From Dryobates pubescens (lineage: Eukaryota > Chordata > Aves > Piciformes > Picidae), in NCBI RefSeq assembly GCF_014839835.1, contig NC_071634.1, forward strand, positions 13,126,453-13,190,452: 64,000 nt of DNA, written 5' to 3'. The notes beneath the pieces were generated by a model, which searched no databases, was not told the origin of the DNA, and saw only the letters and a list, made by a program, of their open reading frames with translations. A program made the position numbers and the translations under genes. Every line of letters starts with the position of its first letter. The first letter of the stretch is position 1. Positions 23,906-38,706 of this stretch are shown piece after piece.

Positions 23906-26900
23906 TCTATTCAGCAACATGTGGGTCTTTGGTTACCTCTGCCCCCCTCAGTGTAGTCCTTTTTCACTATGTCTTTTTTTTTTCCCCACAGGAGTTCCAC
24001 AAACTCCTCCAGCAGGGAATTTCTCAGTGCAGGGTTATGTAAACTGTGTTCTGCTAACGTGGATGGAAGCTATGACCACACTTCTGCGGTCAGGGCTGTG
24101 TGTGTTCGTATTGATTTCACTCTGATGCTAGCTTGTTGCCTCTGGTTGTAATGAGGGCTTAAGTTTTCCTTTGCTGGCCTGAGGTTGTGTGTTCCAGATT
24201 ATGGGTGTATTTTCTCTGAAGTGACAGCCTTGCATGCTGTAGCACTGTAGCGCTTCGCTATGTCTTTGAGGGCTCAGTTTTCATGCAGGTGCCTAAAACA
24301 CTGCTCTGGAAATTGGTGCTGTAATGCAGAAGGATGGTTGGCTAATTTCTGCTTCAGATGGCTTCTGCTATCTTTTCTCCATTGCTGCCAGTGTTTTCTC
24401 TTACTTCCCTGGGGACACCAGATGCATCTAATGGTGAGTCAGTTCTAGCTTCCAAGCTGAAACAGATCATGGACAGCAGCCATGTGTTGTTCAAATGTTT
24501 ACATGGGAGGGAGAGTTTTTCCTTTTTCTCTTGCTGAACCAATTCACTCAATAAGAACTTGGGTTAGATCAAACTGGCACAGCTTTTAGCTAACTTCAAC
24601 CATTCTGGCTTTATCCTTAATTCCAGACTTTTACTATATCCTTAAAGAGAAGAGCTGCCTTAAAAGAAATCCAGTGCCTGGGACAGTGGAGCTTAGTCCC
24701 AGCTTAAATGGCAGGACAAGAGAGGTGTTTAAACCTGAAAGTCCAGGCTGTAGCTGGTGAAAAATAAGGCAAAATCCAGAGACATGCTTCTCCCTAGTGT
24801 TGCATAAGTAGATATAACATATAATGTACTGCAACATCACAGCAGGTCTCCCTAATTGAAAAAAAGGAGGAATAAAAGACTACTGTACCTTGGCTCTTAA
24901 ATCCCTGAATGTGTTGTCTGTGTTGATTAGTTACTTTGATTTGTGCTTCCCCACACAGCTTATTTTTCCCTTTAATAAGAGTTCAGCTTGTAAATTGTCA
25001 CTTGGATTGATAGTATTTGCACCAAACAGTGTAATTAGGCTGGAGTGATGGAATATATTACATTGTTTGTTTGCCATTATGTTTATTCCAGATGGTTTTT
25101 GTCACTGACTCTTTTTCTGAGCTGGGCTGTTAATAAACATAGGATAAATCTAATGAATAAATTTACTGTGCTTGGTGTAGATCTGTGGTGGTGGCTGAGC
25201 TAGGGCTGCACAACTAAGCAATGGGCTCTCATTACAACTGCAGAAATGTTAATTCTCACTCACATATGAGAGAGACATGGACCCATGGATAGTGAGGGGT
25301 TGAAGAAGATACTTGTGGGGGGGGGTCTTTGCATTAATAGATATCTGCCCAGAAATTAAAGTGAGGTTATGATGAGTTCACATTGTGGTGTTTTATTTCT
25401 TCACCTGACAAGGGAAGTGTTTCACAGTAAAGCTACAGAGTGGGTGCCTGGATTCAAGCCTTTCCTTGCTGGAAAGTTCCTCTGTCCCCTTGAGCAAGCT
25501 GTTTGAGCCTTTGTCTCAGTTCATGAACAAACACTTCTTTTCTTCTGCATTCTAACTATCTTGACTCTTCAAAGAGAAGTTGTTCAAAGTCCCTACCTGG
25601 GCTGGGGATGCAAAAATCATTTTAGAAAGAGAACTGGAACGTTTTGAGAAAAAAGACACAGTGTGGGAGTCTACACAGCACCAAGGCTTGTCTTTGCCTG
25701 CTCATTTGCCAAAGTGGTGTTGACTGGAAAAAACTGAAAGCTGTGACAACAGACCTTGGAAAAGTCCTATCACTTAAGGAGTTTTCCAATACTGGCCTCT
25801 TAGTTTTTCCTTCAGAAAGAAACACAGGGAAAACCCAGGATGTAACACAACATCTGGGCTCACTAGCAGCAGGCTGGGGAGTTTGGTCAGTGCTGGGAGC
25901 TGGGCAGCAGCCAGGTCTCAGCCTCGGTGGATTTGAGCACAGTGCCCTCTGTTCCCTGGGTGCAGTTGCCTATGGCGGTGGTGCCAGTTTGGAGGGGAGA
26001 GTGGAAGATGTTTTCCCCTTGTGAAATGGCAGAACATCTTCCTCTGTGTGTGGTTTCCAGTCATGTCCTAGAACGGGTAGTGAAGGACCTTCCTCTTCAG
26101 CCTGGAATTACTCTTGAAACAGCCAGCCAGGCTCACAGAGATGGCACAACAGTTGGCACTAGCAACCATATTATATATTACCAACTACACAATGCAGATC
26201 TTACACGCCCCTTTCAAAGATACACCAGCTAAGGTGCAGCTGGAGAAATAAGACTAAACACTTCTGCTGGCTGGCATTCATGAAGGTTTCTTAGAAGAGG
26301 AGCAGACAAGAAAGGAGGAGGAGATGAAAGAGGTGTGAGAGCAACTCAAGAAGCCCCCAAAGGAATGGTGAGCTGAGAAAGGCAGGGAGGGCACAGCTGT
26401 TGCAGACACTGAGGTATAAAGAAAGTGAGGACAGAGATCCATACCCAGAGCACTGGGTGTCCTTCCTGGCCAGCCTCTGAGGCATGAAAGTGTTAACCCT
26501 TCTGGAATCAGTACAGGACATTCCAGTGCTTCAATTCACATAGTAAAAATAAACCTTGTGCAAGCCATGTTGCCCATGGGGTTTATGTTCTGCTTTTTGA
26601 TCCAATCATTTAGGAATGCAAAGCCCTTCTACCAGGTCTGGATTTCAGCAGCGCCTTCGCTCTGCCATCACTGTGCTGTTGCTGGAGATGGAGCAGATCC
26701 CTGCTAATGCAGTTAGACAGGTCCATGTCTGTCTGCAACCGCTCAGCCATGCTGTTTCTCATTCACCTATGGACTGCGCTGTAGCATCATGTTGAGGAGA
26801 CTGAGGACAAAATGCTTTCCCTCATGTGATGCTTATTAAGAGTCCAATAATAATGGTGTTTAACCAAGGTCTATTGAAAAATGCTTTTTCCACTCTTCAC

Positions 26901-27577
26901 TACTTCCATCCTCTCTTTTCTGGTATTTCTGCTGTTGATGCCATAGTGGCCACCAGAATGAACAGCAATTGCAAAGTCTTTAATGAACTTTGTGAAGTAT
27001 TTAGCACTTCTTGTTTTATTTGTCATAGCGTTCTGTTATCAGCTTGGATTTTCTTACTCTTCTCCTTTTAGCTCCAGAATGCACTACTATGCTTGGAACT
27101 ATTTCATGTGGAGTTTTGAAAGAAAAAGGGTACACAACGTCCAACAATTATGTCATGAACCAAAACCTTCTTTTATCTCCATTAGGAAAAGGATGTCTTC
27201 AAAATTTTAGCCTGCTATTAAATATGTTGATAATAATTACTTGGTCTCTGCATTGACCTTGTTAATACCATTCAGGCTGTTTGGTATTAAACAACTGCTA
27301 ATGAAAACTGTCTTACTTGAAGATCAGTTGCGTAGCAACTTTTGCAGCAAGCTCAAATAGAAAACTCTTCTGGGCCTATTATTAGGCTCTGTCCAATTCT
27401 TCTCATGCCATTAAGGATTCTTCAGAACATGCTGCATGCCTGATGCAGGCCAGCTTCTCTGTTTATAATCCTATCTCTCTGCATAATCCTATAAACCCCG
27501 TGCACAAGCCTGACTTGATTCACATCACTGCTCCCACGTAGTCAGGTCTTGCACCATGTGCAACGTAGTTGAGTTCA
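23906..27577. other. Gene-free, unrecognised
   Basis: The part at about 24900-25170 is AT-rich, CpG-poor and full of TAAT-type motifs, which resembles conserved noncoding DNA, but conservation cannot be judged from one sequence. Confidence 0.45.
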
Positions 27578-27834
27578 GGAAATGGCCTCAAGCTACACCA
27601 AGGGAGATTTAGGTTGGATATTAGAAGAAAATTCTTCACTGGAAGGGTTCTCAAACACTGGGATAAGCTCCCCAGGGAGATGCTTGAATTCCTATCCCTG
27701 GAGGCATTTAAAAGATGTGGTGCTGAGGGACATGGTTTAGCACCAGATTTGGTAGAGTTAGATACTGGTTGGACTCAGTGATCTTACAGATCTTTTCCAA
27801 CTGAAGCAATTGTGTGATTCTATGATTCTATGAT
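27578..27834 (+). mobile_element. CR1 LINE 3' fragment, diverged
   Basis: About 257 bp, more diverged than its neighbours in the window (GGAAATGGCCTCAAGC start, GATTCTATGATTCTATGATC end), so probably an older insertion. Confidence 0.85.
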
Positions 27835-30800
27835 CCTTTCATCACAAAAAATATTTAAAAAATGAGGGGAAAAATGTCTGTGCTTCCAGTCAGAGGAGTA
27901 GAAAGCAGAAGAATGACATCAGAGCAGGGATCCTCCACAGAGCTGAAGGTAACAGGACGCATGCCCTGTACTGAAAATTTCTTGAGCCTTCTCCATTTAT
28001 TAGCATCTCCATGGCCTGCTAATGGGGTTGCTTTACAGAATAGCATGCTGCCAGAGCATTTCAACAATCACACTGAATGCCAGATGCTAAAAAAGCTTCT
28101 TGAAATGTTACTAAATAAGGTATTGTGCATGTTCTGCATGGGGAAAAATAAGCAAATTCCCTGAGCAGCAAGAACAAGGGAATCTCTTCAGTCAGTTAGC
28201 TATCTGTCAAATGCTTGTACTTCTTTATGGTGTTTTTCTTCCCTTTCAGTTAATTTTCTCACTTTCAAGCCCAGCTTGATCATTTTTAAAAGAACTATAA
28301 TCACTTCTAATTTAATATTGTTTTATTATGGCTTGAGATTCATCTTGATCCATTTGGAGGAGTAACAATGTATGAAGATTTCAGTAAAATGAACAGTATC
28401 AGAAGGCTAACTGTTTGGAACAAAATGATGCTAAAGGCTAAAAGTTAGTACTCTTGCTGGGCATGTTACTCTATCTCCTATCTAAAGGGTTTGTTTTCTG
28501 GATCATAAAACACTTTGTGCAGATTGTCATCACACAGTCTCTGGCCAGGGGAAAGTCTTGTACTCGGTGAACGTGAGCAAGCCCTGGCTATGAGGGAGGA
28601 CACGTCATGGGTCCCAAAGGATTATGATCATAACACTAGCATTCAAAGCTGGAACCCAAGAGACCTTTTTCCATAGCAGCATATTCAGCACTAGGGATAA
28701 CTAAATGACAGCACAACCACATCAGCCTGGCTCACAGCCACTCCTGAAGGGACCTGGTAATAGCCCTCAGGACAGCACTAGTTGTTCTTGCTTGCTGTCT
28801 TCCTCCTGCCCCATCTCCTCTGTCACAGCAGGCTCCTACAGAAGACTCAGGGGTCTTCTCACCATTCACCTGGTGTATGAATGCAGCAGGGTTGGCATGG
28901 CAGCACCCATACCCTACAGCAATGTGGCTGCTCTGTGCACACAAGTGATGAGCAGACCCAGCACACGCTGTAAAACCTGCAGACCCTAGCAAGGCCAGGG
29001 TCTCCTTTACGGAGTGCACCACAGCCATAGCAGAACAAGGAATCAGGTTGATAAAATATCTCACTGGACTTTTGGTCTCTGTGAAGGACTCCTGGATGCT
29101 CCTGAGGCTGTGCAGTGCTTGCTGTCACCTGCCTGCAATATGGCATTAGAAAGAGTAGCTGAATTTGAACTCAACCCTTGTACAAACCATTTTCTACGTG
29201 TTGTCTGTCTACCACATAAGCTCTCCCACAGGCCACCAGGATCACTCTATTTGCTGTTTAAAAAATCTTAAATGGAAATGGAAAAGTCTCCAACACCCTC
29301 ACTGAAGTGTGCAGTGGGGGCAAGCAGAAAAACTAAATTTCTCTCTGGAAAAACAAAGCTGAGACTCTTGCGAGGGGCTGGAAATCTGTTTGGCACTGCA
29401 GTTGCAGCACTTCAGTGTCTCGGTTCTGTCAGGAAAATTGTTTGTCTCACTTTTCCTCAAGGCCAATCAGTAATCATTTGTTTTGCTGGGTGTGTTGTGG
29501 TGTGACAGTTTTCAGATCTCCCTCATTTCCAGGCTGATTCCTCAGTTTGCTAAAGGACAGCTGATAAGGCTCAGCTTCAGATAAAGCAAAAATTACATTT
29601 ATGCCACAAAGCCCCTTTGTGATTATGGGAAGACATACAGTCAGTTTCTTTTCATTGGCAGTGAAATCAGTGCATAAAGCACACTTGAGTATCATTGTTC
29701 ATTGTTGCAGTATTGTTTTCTCAGGGACATCAGGCCAAATTCTCTTTTTTTTCAGTACCGTCCTTATCTGAACCTTTAAACTCTTTCTTTCTAAATGATG
29801 AAAAGTAGTTCCCAATATACCCTGTAAAATCCTCTGGCTTTCCTTAGGGTGTTTGTATCCACTACATGCAATAAAGAGAAGACTAAAAAGAAATATGTCT
29901 TCTTGTGCCCACAGCAGACATATAATTGCTGTGGTGAGACTTTCCCAGTCACAAATAATTTGTAATGGGTTCTCCAGCCTTTTCATTTAGCTCCTGACAG
30001 CATTCAGAAACGCCTTAGTTTGTGGTCTGGTAATATCAGAAGCTGTTATAATCAAATTGCATAATTCAATGGTGAACTCACCCAAGATCTTGAATCTGAG
30101 GATGTACAAGAGACATTACCTGTCGCAGCAGCTGCAAAGCATCCCAAGTAACCATCAGTTTTAATTACGAATAAGCAGTCGAATGAGAGACTGCACCACA
30201 GCTTCAGATTTGGACTGGAAGTTTCCCTGAAGCTGGGTCAGGGTCAGGCCACAGAAGCCACCATCACTCAGGCTGTTTTGTTCTCTTTTTTTTGATTCAC
30301 AGGGTATTTGGAGAGCAGCAGACAAGCTGTTTTCACTCATCATGAAATTTCCATAATGAATACTGCAAGCAGCAGGGAGCAGGGGCAGTCAATTTCTTTC
30401 AGCGGTTTTGCTTTCAGTAGCATTCAGCAACATTTCTTTGAGCATGTTTTAAACTTATCCCTACTCCACCCTCTTTTTATAGCCATCACGGTGGCACAGG
30501 ATGGATGGCATCACAGTGGATGATGTAGGATGGATAGACCAGGGGAGCTCTTCCTTACAAGTAGCTTTTGGGAGCCATTCATATTTTCCTTCTATCCATT
30601 TGTGGGGTTTGGGTATTAACTAACAACTCCAGCACTGCAGCAAGGCAGGAAATCATGGCCCTTCACAGGGAGTCAGAGAAACAAAGCAGATTATGTGATT
30701 TGCCCAAAGCTACAAAGATAATCATTATCAGGACCAAGATGAGAATTGATGATTGCTCTTAGTGCAATCAGCAGAGCAACCTTCCTTCCCCTTATCTTCT

Positions 30801-33800
30801 GCTACTTCATCCTCTACCTGAGAATGGCAGACTTCAGCACTGCTTGCTTTCTGAAGCTGAATTTTGCTGTTAAGGTTAATTTCCACTCAATAAGATGACT
30901 TCTACTGATGCACTTTTGCATCTAAGAGAAACATAACATAGGCCTTTCATGAAAAGGGACTAAGAATCCCCTTTAACTGCAGCATGACCCAAACACTAAG
31001 CAATTTTTCAGGAGCAAGCTGATGCCTACATCATAATTTTTTATGCCATCTAGTGGTCATAAGAAACCAAATGCCAAGCTCAGGCTCAGTGTGCCACCCA
31101 GCAAAGGTGCCACAGCAAATGGAGCTTCTGCTCTGACAACCCCTGTCCCAATTAGGGCTACTTGTGCGTCTGTTTCTTTTGCTGCTCCTGCTGCCACTCT
31201 TTTGCTTGGATGACTGCAAGCTGTGCTGCTAAAACTCTGGAAAGCTGCAGTAAGAAGTGGCCTGAAAACAGAGTGAAGTAAATGGATATTCTCAGGAGCA
31301 CTCTAAACTGATATAAATGTCATGTTTCTGTGGAATAGGGAACATGATTTCTTCACTGCTTGGAGAGTGGGAAAGGAAACTGGGAAGTGGTGAAACAACC
31401 AATAAATAATAGAGGCTTCTATACTCAGAAGATTAGTCATTGGTTTCCAGAGGAGATGGACACAACCAGGTGCCTTGGAAAACAGCTGGCTGCTCCCCTG
31501 AGTTCACCACCTGGTCCCTGAGGGGAGGAAAACAACAGCAGACAGGACCTCAGGGACGGGGCTTGGACCTGGAGCTATTTTCAAGCCACTTTTTGGATTA
31601 ATTTCTTGGAAAACACAGATAGGGACTGGTTTCTGCATGTAACCATCAGCTTTTAAAGTGCAATCAAAATCAACGCTGCCCTAGCAAGGGCAAGGAAGGA
31701 CTGCACTATGTATGCTTAATTAAAAACTGGCTTGGAGAGTTAAGGAGAACTGGACAGCAGCACCAGCAGTAGAGACATTTTCCCTACTTTTCAGTGGAAA
31801 CAGCACAGCTTGCCTTCAAGCATAACCAACTGTTGAACAATGGAAAGAAACCATAAATTTAGCATGCTGGAAAATAGGTCAGCTCAATAGCTAAGGTCAT
31901 GGCCACATAGATGTTTTTGTAAGGCATTTAAGCTACATTTTAGCTAACACATTTTAACTGAGAAGCATCAAGAGCACAAATATGATATTTCCCAATGCAG
32001 ATAGGGTTTAAGACACCAAAAAATACAAACCAAAAAACCCCAAAACAAAACCACCACCAACAAAAAACACAAACAAAAACCCAACAGGTGAATTTGTCAC
32101 AGTTGCAAAGAAAGCTTAATGCTGTCTGCTAAGATGGTTTTGGCTCAGTGAAGCTAGCAGCTCACCAGACTTGGTCAACATTGTGTCATACTTAGTCTGT
32201 GCACACATTAACACATTTGGTAAAGATATAACAGCTTGATGAGAAAAGCTTCCCTGTTTGGGTTGGACTGCCTCTGACAGTCTTTCATCAACACCACCTC
32301 AAGCCAACACCAAGACCTTAGCAAGTGAGCAGCCCAAAGCAGCTGAGTCCCCTGCCACTCTCCAAAACACAGGTAACCCCTCATGGCTTTGACAGCAGGA
32401 CAGATTGCTGCTCCCATCCCAGTGCAGGAAGGCTGCAGACAGCCTGCTCCAGGTGCAGCTGTGCCAACCCAAGCTTGTCCCCTGTGCTTCTGCTGTCATT
32501 AGGGCTCCCCACTCCTTGTCAGACACAATGAGCAAACAAGACCTCTCTTATTGCCACTGCACAAGCCAACCTGGTTCGTTTTGACTGAAAGAAGACAGAA
32601 AAATCACTTTGGAGCACTCAGCAGATCTGGTGCTGTGCCAAGGAGGCCAGTGTGAGCAGGCAGGTGGTGACTTCTCTAGCCATAACCGCCTGAGATGCAT
32701 GTCTGCACCCTGTCTAAGCTGAGGATGATCTGGGACGGCCATGCCAGCAGAGCTGTGAGGGCAATAACCTCCAGCAGTGTGGCTTGTAATCTTCATCTGG
32801 CACAGCTCTCTACAAAATGAACATCTGCCCACAGCCTAAAGCTATGTTTCAAAACTCATTTAATTAGACCACTGCAAGCACCCATCTGGACACTTTCAGT
32901 GCTTTGGCTCCCGTTCACCTAGCAACCAACCGCAGCTGATAGAAATTGTTTTCACCTGCCCCATTTACAAAGTGGCCAGAAGGAAAGGACATCTCTGCCC
33001 TGCTAGCACCTGAAACCTCTGACAAATACATCTGGTAAATTCTCGTGAGGTGCTTTATGATGTTGCCACCCATTGAGATCTCCTGCCCAAAGTGGCCACA
33101 GCCACAGACAGGGCAGCAGGAGGAATGCATGCCTGCAGCTGTGCAAAGCCCAATGTCTCAGCTGAAACCCCTGATTTCAGGGGGTCCAGTGAGGGTGGGA
33201 ATGGGTCACACTGCACTGTGCCCTTGTCAGGCATTTACTGCATGGGAACCCTTGCCTTACCCATCTGGCTCATATGTCTCCCTACACACACTACTGGGTA
33301 GCAGGGCATGCAAATGCTCCCCATATAACTTGGTGCAGTGTTGGAGGCATTAAACAAGCCATGGAAGTGGCTAATCTGCAAAGAAAGGGAGCCCCAGCAG
33401 AACAGCAGGAACAGACTGCAGAGGACAGTCACTCTTTAAATGGGTAGACACATTTCTGCAGCAAGAGCCTGACTCTATCCTTAGTTTATACAAATCCTTA
33501 TTCCATCTTAGGTCAAATGAAACGAAATTGGATGATTCCAGATCAGTTAAGGCATCCATTGAGGATGTGGCATTTATTTAAGTAAACTCTTTGAAGATAA
33601 CCCAAGGCAAGCTTGTGCATAAATATAAAACCATATCATACAGCTAAAAGGAAAAAAAGTCACCTATGACAACTGAGAGCAGCATCATTTTCCAGCACCA
33701 TTTGGAGGCTGCAGATAACCCAAGTCTCTAATAGAATTTTTTTTCCCCTAAACTCTTAATAAACCCCTACAATTCAAATTGCTTTTACTCTACCTTATGC

Positions 33801-34256
33801 TTACTATCCATCACTAAAATCCTTTTTAAGAAAAACAATTGGAATTTTAACTAGTTGCAGAGGGCAGAGATAAAGCTGGCCTTTACCAATCTGTGTTTCA
33901 AATAGGATCTTCCAGGGTAGTGCTGTTTATGTTTGCTAATGTTATCCAGGCTCCTATTTGTAAGCAGGAGGCAAGGGTTTACAAGCTTTAGCCTCCAGTA
34001 AAAGTAAATCAGAAGAATGAGGGAAGACCAAAAGTGTTAAAGCCACCTGATATGCTGGAGCTGCTGCATTCTACACAGACAGGTTACAGCAGAGGGCAAG
34101 CAATGAGCAGAAGGGAACAGATGCCCTCACAAAATCTCTGTTGTTTTTATGGAGAGGATAGTGCTGATAACTCATCAAATGGTCAGATTGGATTTCATCT
34201 TCTCCTCGTCTTTTCCTGCTTGTCAGACTAGACCAGGATGTTAAACAAGAATGTAC
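27835..34256. other. Gene-free, longest stretch without CR1
   Basis: About 6.4 kb without a recognised CR1. It holds an A/C-rich tract at about 32025-32085. Overlapping open frames near 28705-29146 and 32208-33432 sit in slightly GC-richer DNA but show no known domain on either strand. Confidence 0.45.
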
Positions 34257-34519
34257 ATAGAATCACAGAATAGAATCATTGAATCAGTCAGGATTGGAAG
34301 GGGCCACAAGGATCATCTAGTTCCAACCCCCTGCCATGGGCAGGGACACCCCACACTAGATCAGGCTGGCCAGAGCCTCATCCAGCCTGGTCTTAAACAC
34401 CTCCAGGGATGGGGCCTCAACCACCTCCCTGGACAACCCATTCCAGGGCTTCATCACCCTCAAAGTGAAGAACTTCTTCCTCACATCCAGCCTGAATCTC
34501 CCCACCTCCAGCTTCATAG
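34257..34519 (-). mobile_element. CR1 LINE 3' fragment, older group
   Basis: About 263 bp on the - strand. It resembles the copy at 12018-12740 (CCATGGGCAGGGACACC and GATCATCTAGTTCCAACC segments). Confidence 0.9.
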
Positions 34520-37483
34520 GCTCATGGTTCTTGAGCTGTAATGTTGGGAGGTGGTCCAGGTTGATGTGCCACAGGGATGCTGAACAAAGTCTCTGTCTGG
34601 CCTCTCCCTGCTGTGGGTTTTAGCTTCTGTTGCAGGTGAGAAAGCTGAGGAGCCTCAGCCATGTCCTGCTGCTCTTCAGACAAGCTTATCCTCTGTTTAC
34701 TCTTGGAAATCAGATGTTCCTCCAGACAAGATGTTCCTCCTTTTGTTTATCAGAGAGCTACTTGCCAAACCTCTTGCTTTATTCTGCAGCTACGTTATTT
34801 TATTTATTATCAGAGTTATTAAAACGAAGCCATGCAAACCCCAGGAGCTACCAACCACCTGTTGGAAATGGCAGCAGCACCATTTCCATGTACTCACTTC
34901 ATGCAGCAGGACTCAGCTGCCTGCTCACCTTCAAATCTTTGTGCTTTTAGGCACAGAAGGTGCAGGCAGTTTGGCTCTCCCCGGGCCTCACTGTGCCGCC
35001 TGCCAACAAGGCAGGAACAGGAAAAGTTAAAAAAATTATAGAAGAAAACCACACAACCCCCACAGCTTACAGATGAAACTCCAAACAGGAACAACCTCTT
35101 CACTTAAGAGGATCCTTGTTTTCCAAACCCACCATGTTTGATAACAGGCAATGAGTCATTGCTGCCCTTTCTCCACAGTCCCGTGCCTCTGCAGAGGAGG
35201 CTGTTTTGGCTGCCATTCCTTCTGCACAAGTGGTACCACCTGCACAGCATTTCTCTTTTTAGGGTCTGAAGGAGTCTCATCTTCAAAAGTCCACAAAGGA
35301 GGGGAGGTCAGTGGCAGTGCATGGGGGCTCAGGGCTATACCCTCCACTTTGTGACCTTCCAACAGGTCCCTGTTCTGTAACCGCAGGCATACTGCATCCC
35401 CGTCGTGATTTGGAGATAGACTTCAAACAGGGGGTAGTGACTGTGATATCTGGGCTCCTCACAGCTTGAAAAACAGGAAAAACAAATTCCACATTTGGGA
35501 TTTCCATTTAAGGACTTTTCCCAGCCATCTTTCAACTCAGTCAGCTGTAGAATCATGCAGGTGGTACAAGCCTTCCCACTGCCACCTCCCTGCTACCACA
35601 CTGCTTTCCAAACAGGCACCCCTTTCTCTTTGTCCCAAGTGGACATGGTGGTAATCTGGAGGGACATATAGATGTGCACTAGGATGGTCCTGGCTGCTCC
35701 TGGGTCCTACATGCTGCTGCATCTCTCCTGCCTGCTCACCTCCAGCCTCAGTGTCCAGCAAATAAAGAGAAAAGCCAGACAGATCTGCATCCTAATAGAC
35801 AGGGAACACAGGGAAAAGAAATCTGTTCCCCATATGGCTGATGGGTATGGGCTCCTGATACTGGAAGGATAGCTCAGCAGGGTCAGGAGCCCAGCAAGGA
35901 GAAGGGAGTTCTCTGCTGGCAGGCATGAGAGAAAGAGGGAGAGGCAGAGGCAGAGAGGAGGAGAACCACCCCAACAGGGAATGGCAAACATCATCACCCC
36001 ATAAACCTGCCAGCATTGAGGCTGTGAGGACATGTGGTCATCAGTGACACCACTGTGTTCAGCTGGCTACTCATGGAGAGCAAAGCAAGAATCTCTATGA
36101 TCTGACATTCTGTAGTTAAAACAGATAAACAAACTTGATTTTGAATAATGAGACACATCTGTATTAAGAAAACCTGACTGTTTTGTTAGAAGTGTGCCAA
36201 TGAAAGCAGTGTTCTAGAGAGTATCTGGGAGACTGTCCTTTCAGTTGCCTGTAGCAAACATAGGAGAGTTTATGCAGCTTTGATGAATTCAAAGGGATTC
36301 TTTCTTTCTATAAGAGCCACTGATGTCTCCTGGAAAACATTATGTTTGCTTTTTACTACTTTTCTTGGCTTTTAAGCCTAGCAGAAGGATGACCACTACA
36401 GTGGGGAGATTCTGTCCCATGTTGTACCTCCTTGGCAAAGCCCAGGCACAATCTCAGGCAGCTGCACTTTTTGCAGCTGTAGTCCTACATTTTTGTTAGG
36501 ATGAGTTTTTATTAGGATGAGTTAGGATGAGGACATGACATGAAAGCTGCTCCTGTGTATTGCTCAGAATCTTGCTTGCTAATGTGAATACACTAGAGGA
36601 ACAGGGCAGATGGCTCATCATTTAGTGGACCATAAAACCACTGGAATATTTAATTGTGGGCTGAAAATATTCAACTAAAAAATATCCATTGTAATCATAA
36701 GGATTCCAAAGTTACCACTTTACTGAGGCAGATAACATACTAAGGAGCAGATTAATCTTGCTCTTTAATCTTAATCTTGATCAGATTGATCTTTATTGTG
36801 CAAGAAACAGAATGAATCAAATGAAATGACCAGCTAAAAAGATTTAAGGGAGATGAAAAAAGGTTTAAGGGAAACAATGTGCTCTGTGCATAATTAATCC
36901 AACAAATTTATCCATGAGGAATGCTGGAAAAATCTAGAGTTTACACTCTATGGATAAAGGGTCCAGTAAGGTTGGCAGAAAGCAAAGACTCAGAAAGTAT
37001 CTCCAGTTCATAAGACTTCATCTGCAGAGCACTGGAAGGAGGAAAATAACTTCCTGGCAAGGAATGCTTCAAGATTCCCGCATCCTGGGCAAGAGCATAG
37101 GATCCTGCTCCAGGGTACTGCCAAAGAGCAAGGGTAAAGGGCTAGAAGGGCTTTTGATGGTGTTTACCAGAGTCATTTATATGGAACATTAATCCCAAAA
37201 CAGAGACATCATGAAATTGCTATTATGGATGACTTCATAACTGCCCCAAGAGAACAAAATGGGACACAATTAATTTTATGGAGAAAGAACAGCAGTGGCT
37301 TATGAACTTCTGCAGAAACCTAGCTTCATGCATTAACAAAATAAGCAGAGGAGATAAAACACATGAGAGAAGCTGTGCCAATAAAATTGCCTGCAAATGA
37401 AGTGTTTCAACATGCTCTCCAATGAGAGAGTTTATAAAACTTGTCCTTTTGACTTTACAGTGTGTGTACATGTACATATACAT
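34520..37483. other. Gene-free, unrecognised
   Basis: Includes a small cluster of three TTAGGATGAG units at about 36496-36530. The GC-richer part (about 35100-36000) has only short overlapping frames. Confidence 0.45.
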
Positions 37484-37516
37484 ATCTCAAAGGTCTCTTC
37501 CAACCTGGTTAATTCT
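37484..37516 (+). mobile_element. CR1 LINE extreme 3' remnant
   Basis: Only about 33 bp (ATCTCAAAGGTCTCTTCC to GGTTAATTC) remain ahead of the expanded ATCCT array. Confidence 0.75.
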
Positions 37517-37612
37517 ATTCTGTTCTATCCTATCCTATCCTATCCTATCCTATCCTATCCTATCCTATCCTATCCTATCCTATCCTATCCTATTCCATTC
37601 TGTTCTATTCTA
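37517..37612. repeat. (ATCCT)n at a CR1 3' end
   Basis: About 14 TATCC pentamers flanked by ATTCT variants, directly after a 35-40-bp CR1 3' remnant. Confidence 0.95.
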
Positions 37613-38706
37613 TATGCACATAAATGTATTTTAACTTCCCCAAAGACAGAGGGAAACCAGAATCCACAGCATCTCACAGAAGGAAAAAGCAAATTCAAGC
37701 AGGAAAGATGTGACATCTGAGCATGGGAGAACTTCCACTTGCAATTATCCTGCCCAAGACATAATGCACATTTTAAGCAACAAACAAAATCACAGATATC
37801 AAAAGAGAACTTTCTGCAGCACCCAATGAAGATCCCTATCACAAAAACCACACACATACACACACACAAAAATCCATCCAGCTTATTGCATGCTTAGTGT
37901 TTATCAGCTAGAAGCAAATCCAAGGGCATCATTAATCCAGGCCATCAGAGAACAGATCTGTATCAAAGAAAATTAACTTAATTGGTCAAAGTCAAACAGA
38001 AAAAAAAACCCAAACCAAAACCCCAAACAACTCTTTAATATTAGTTTTGATTTTAAATGGATCTGCCACACCCCAGGGCCTTGAAGAAAAGCTAAGGGAG
38101 AGCGAGACCCCTTTGTAAAGGTACAGAGGGGTATGCATGCACACACATCCACACACTTGTCTGCCATAAAATCATGCCCTGGCTGAGGGAAAAGCAACTG
38201 CCTGAGCTGATCTGAGAGACTCTAAATTGTAAGAAATTTTTTTCAGTTTGATATCTTGATTCCATGCTATAAAACCTAAAACAGTTTTATCACTGAAAGG
38301 AAAGGTCATTTTCACCAAGGCAAGGGAAAAGCTTCTCCATGTTTTATGTATTTTCAACTTTATTTGCAAGTCAATACATTCTGAATCTCTGTAGGTTTCC
38401 ATTAAAGTGGAAATTGCAAAACCATTTACCCTGATGGAAACTTGAAGTTAATATGCTGTAAGCCTTGCATGACTCCTCTTCTTTATGTATTTTATTTGTA
38501 TTAACAATTATGTAAGGAAATTTCTGTGGGGACAGATCATTAGAAGTGATTCTGACATGCTCTTTGTCTTAGACTAGCCAGTTTCACAAGAAATAAATTT
38601 AAATCAAGGTTACTGTTTAAGATGCAAAGAGGCTCCTGGCAGACAGCTGCCATGGAGTTGCAGCAGTAAAATAACACTGGATTTATTGTCATCGTTGTGA
38701 ATTATA
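37613..38706. other. Gene-free, unrecognised
   Basis: Short CA-rich pieces at 37847-37870 and 38139-38157. Otherwise nothing. Confidence 0.5.

Noticed and set aside
28705-29146. Overlapping open frames on both strands as a possible exon
   Set aside because: No shared motif with any family and no consistent splice signals seen.
36496-36530. TTAGGATGAG units as interstitial telomere repeat
   Set aside because: Only three units, and they do not read as TTAGGG.
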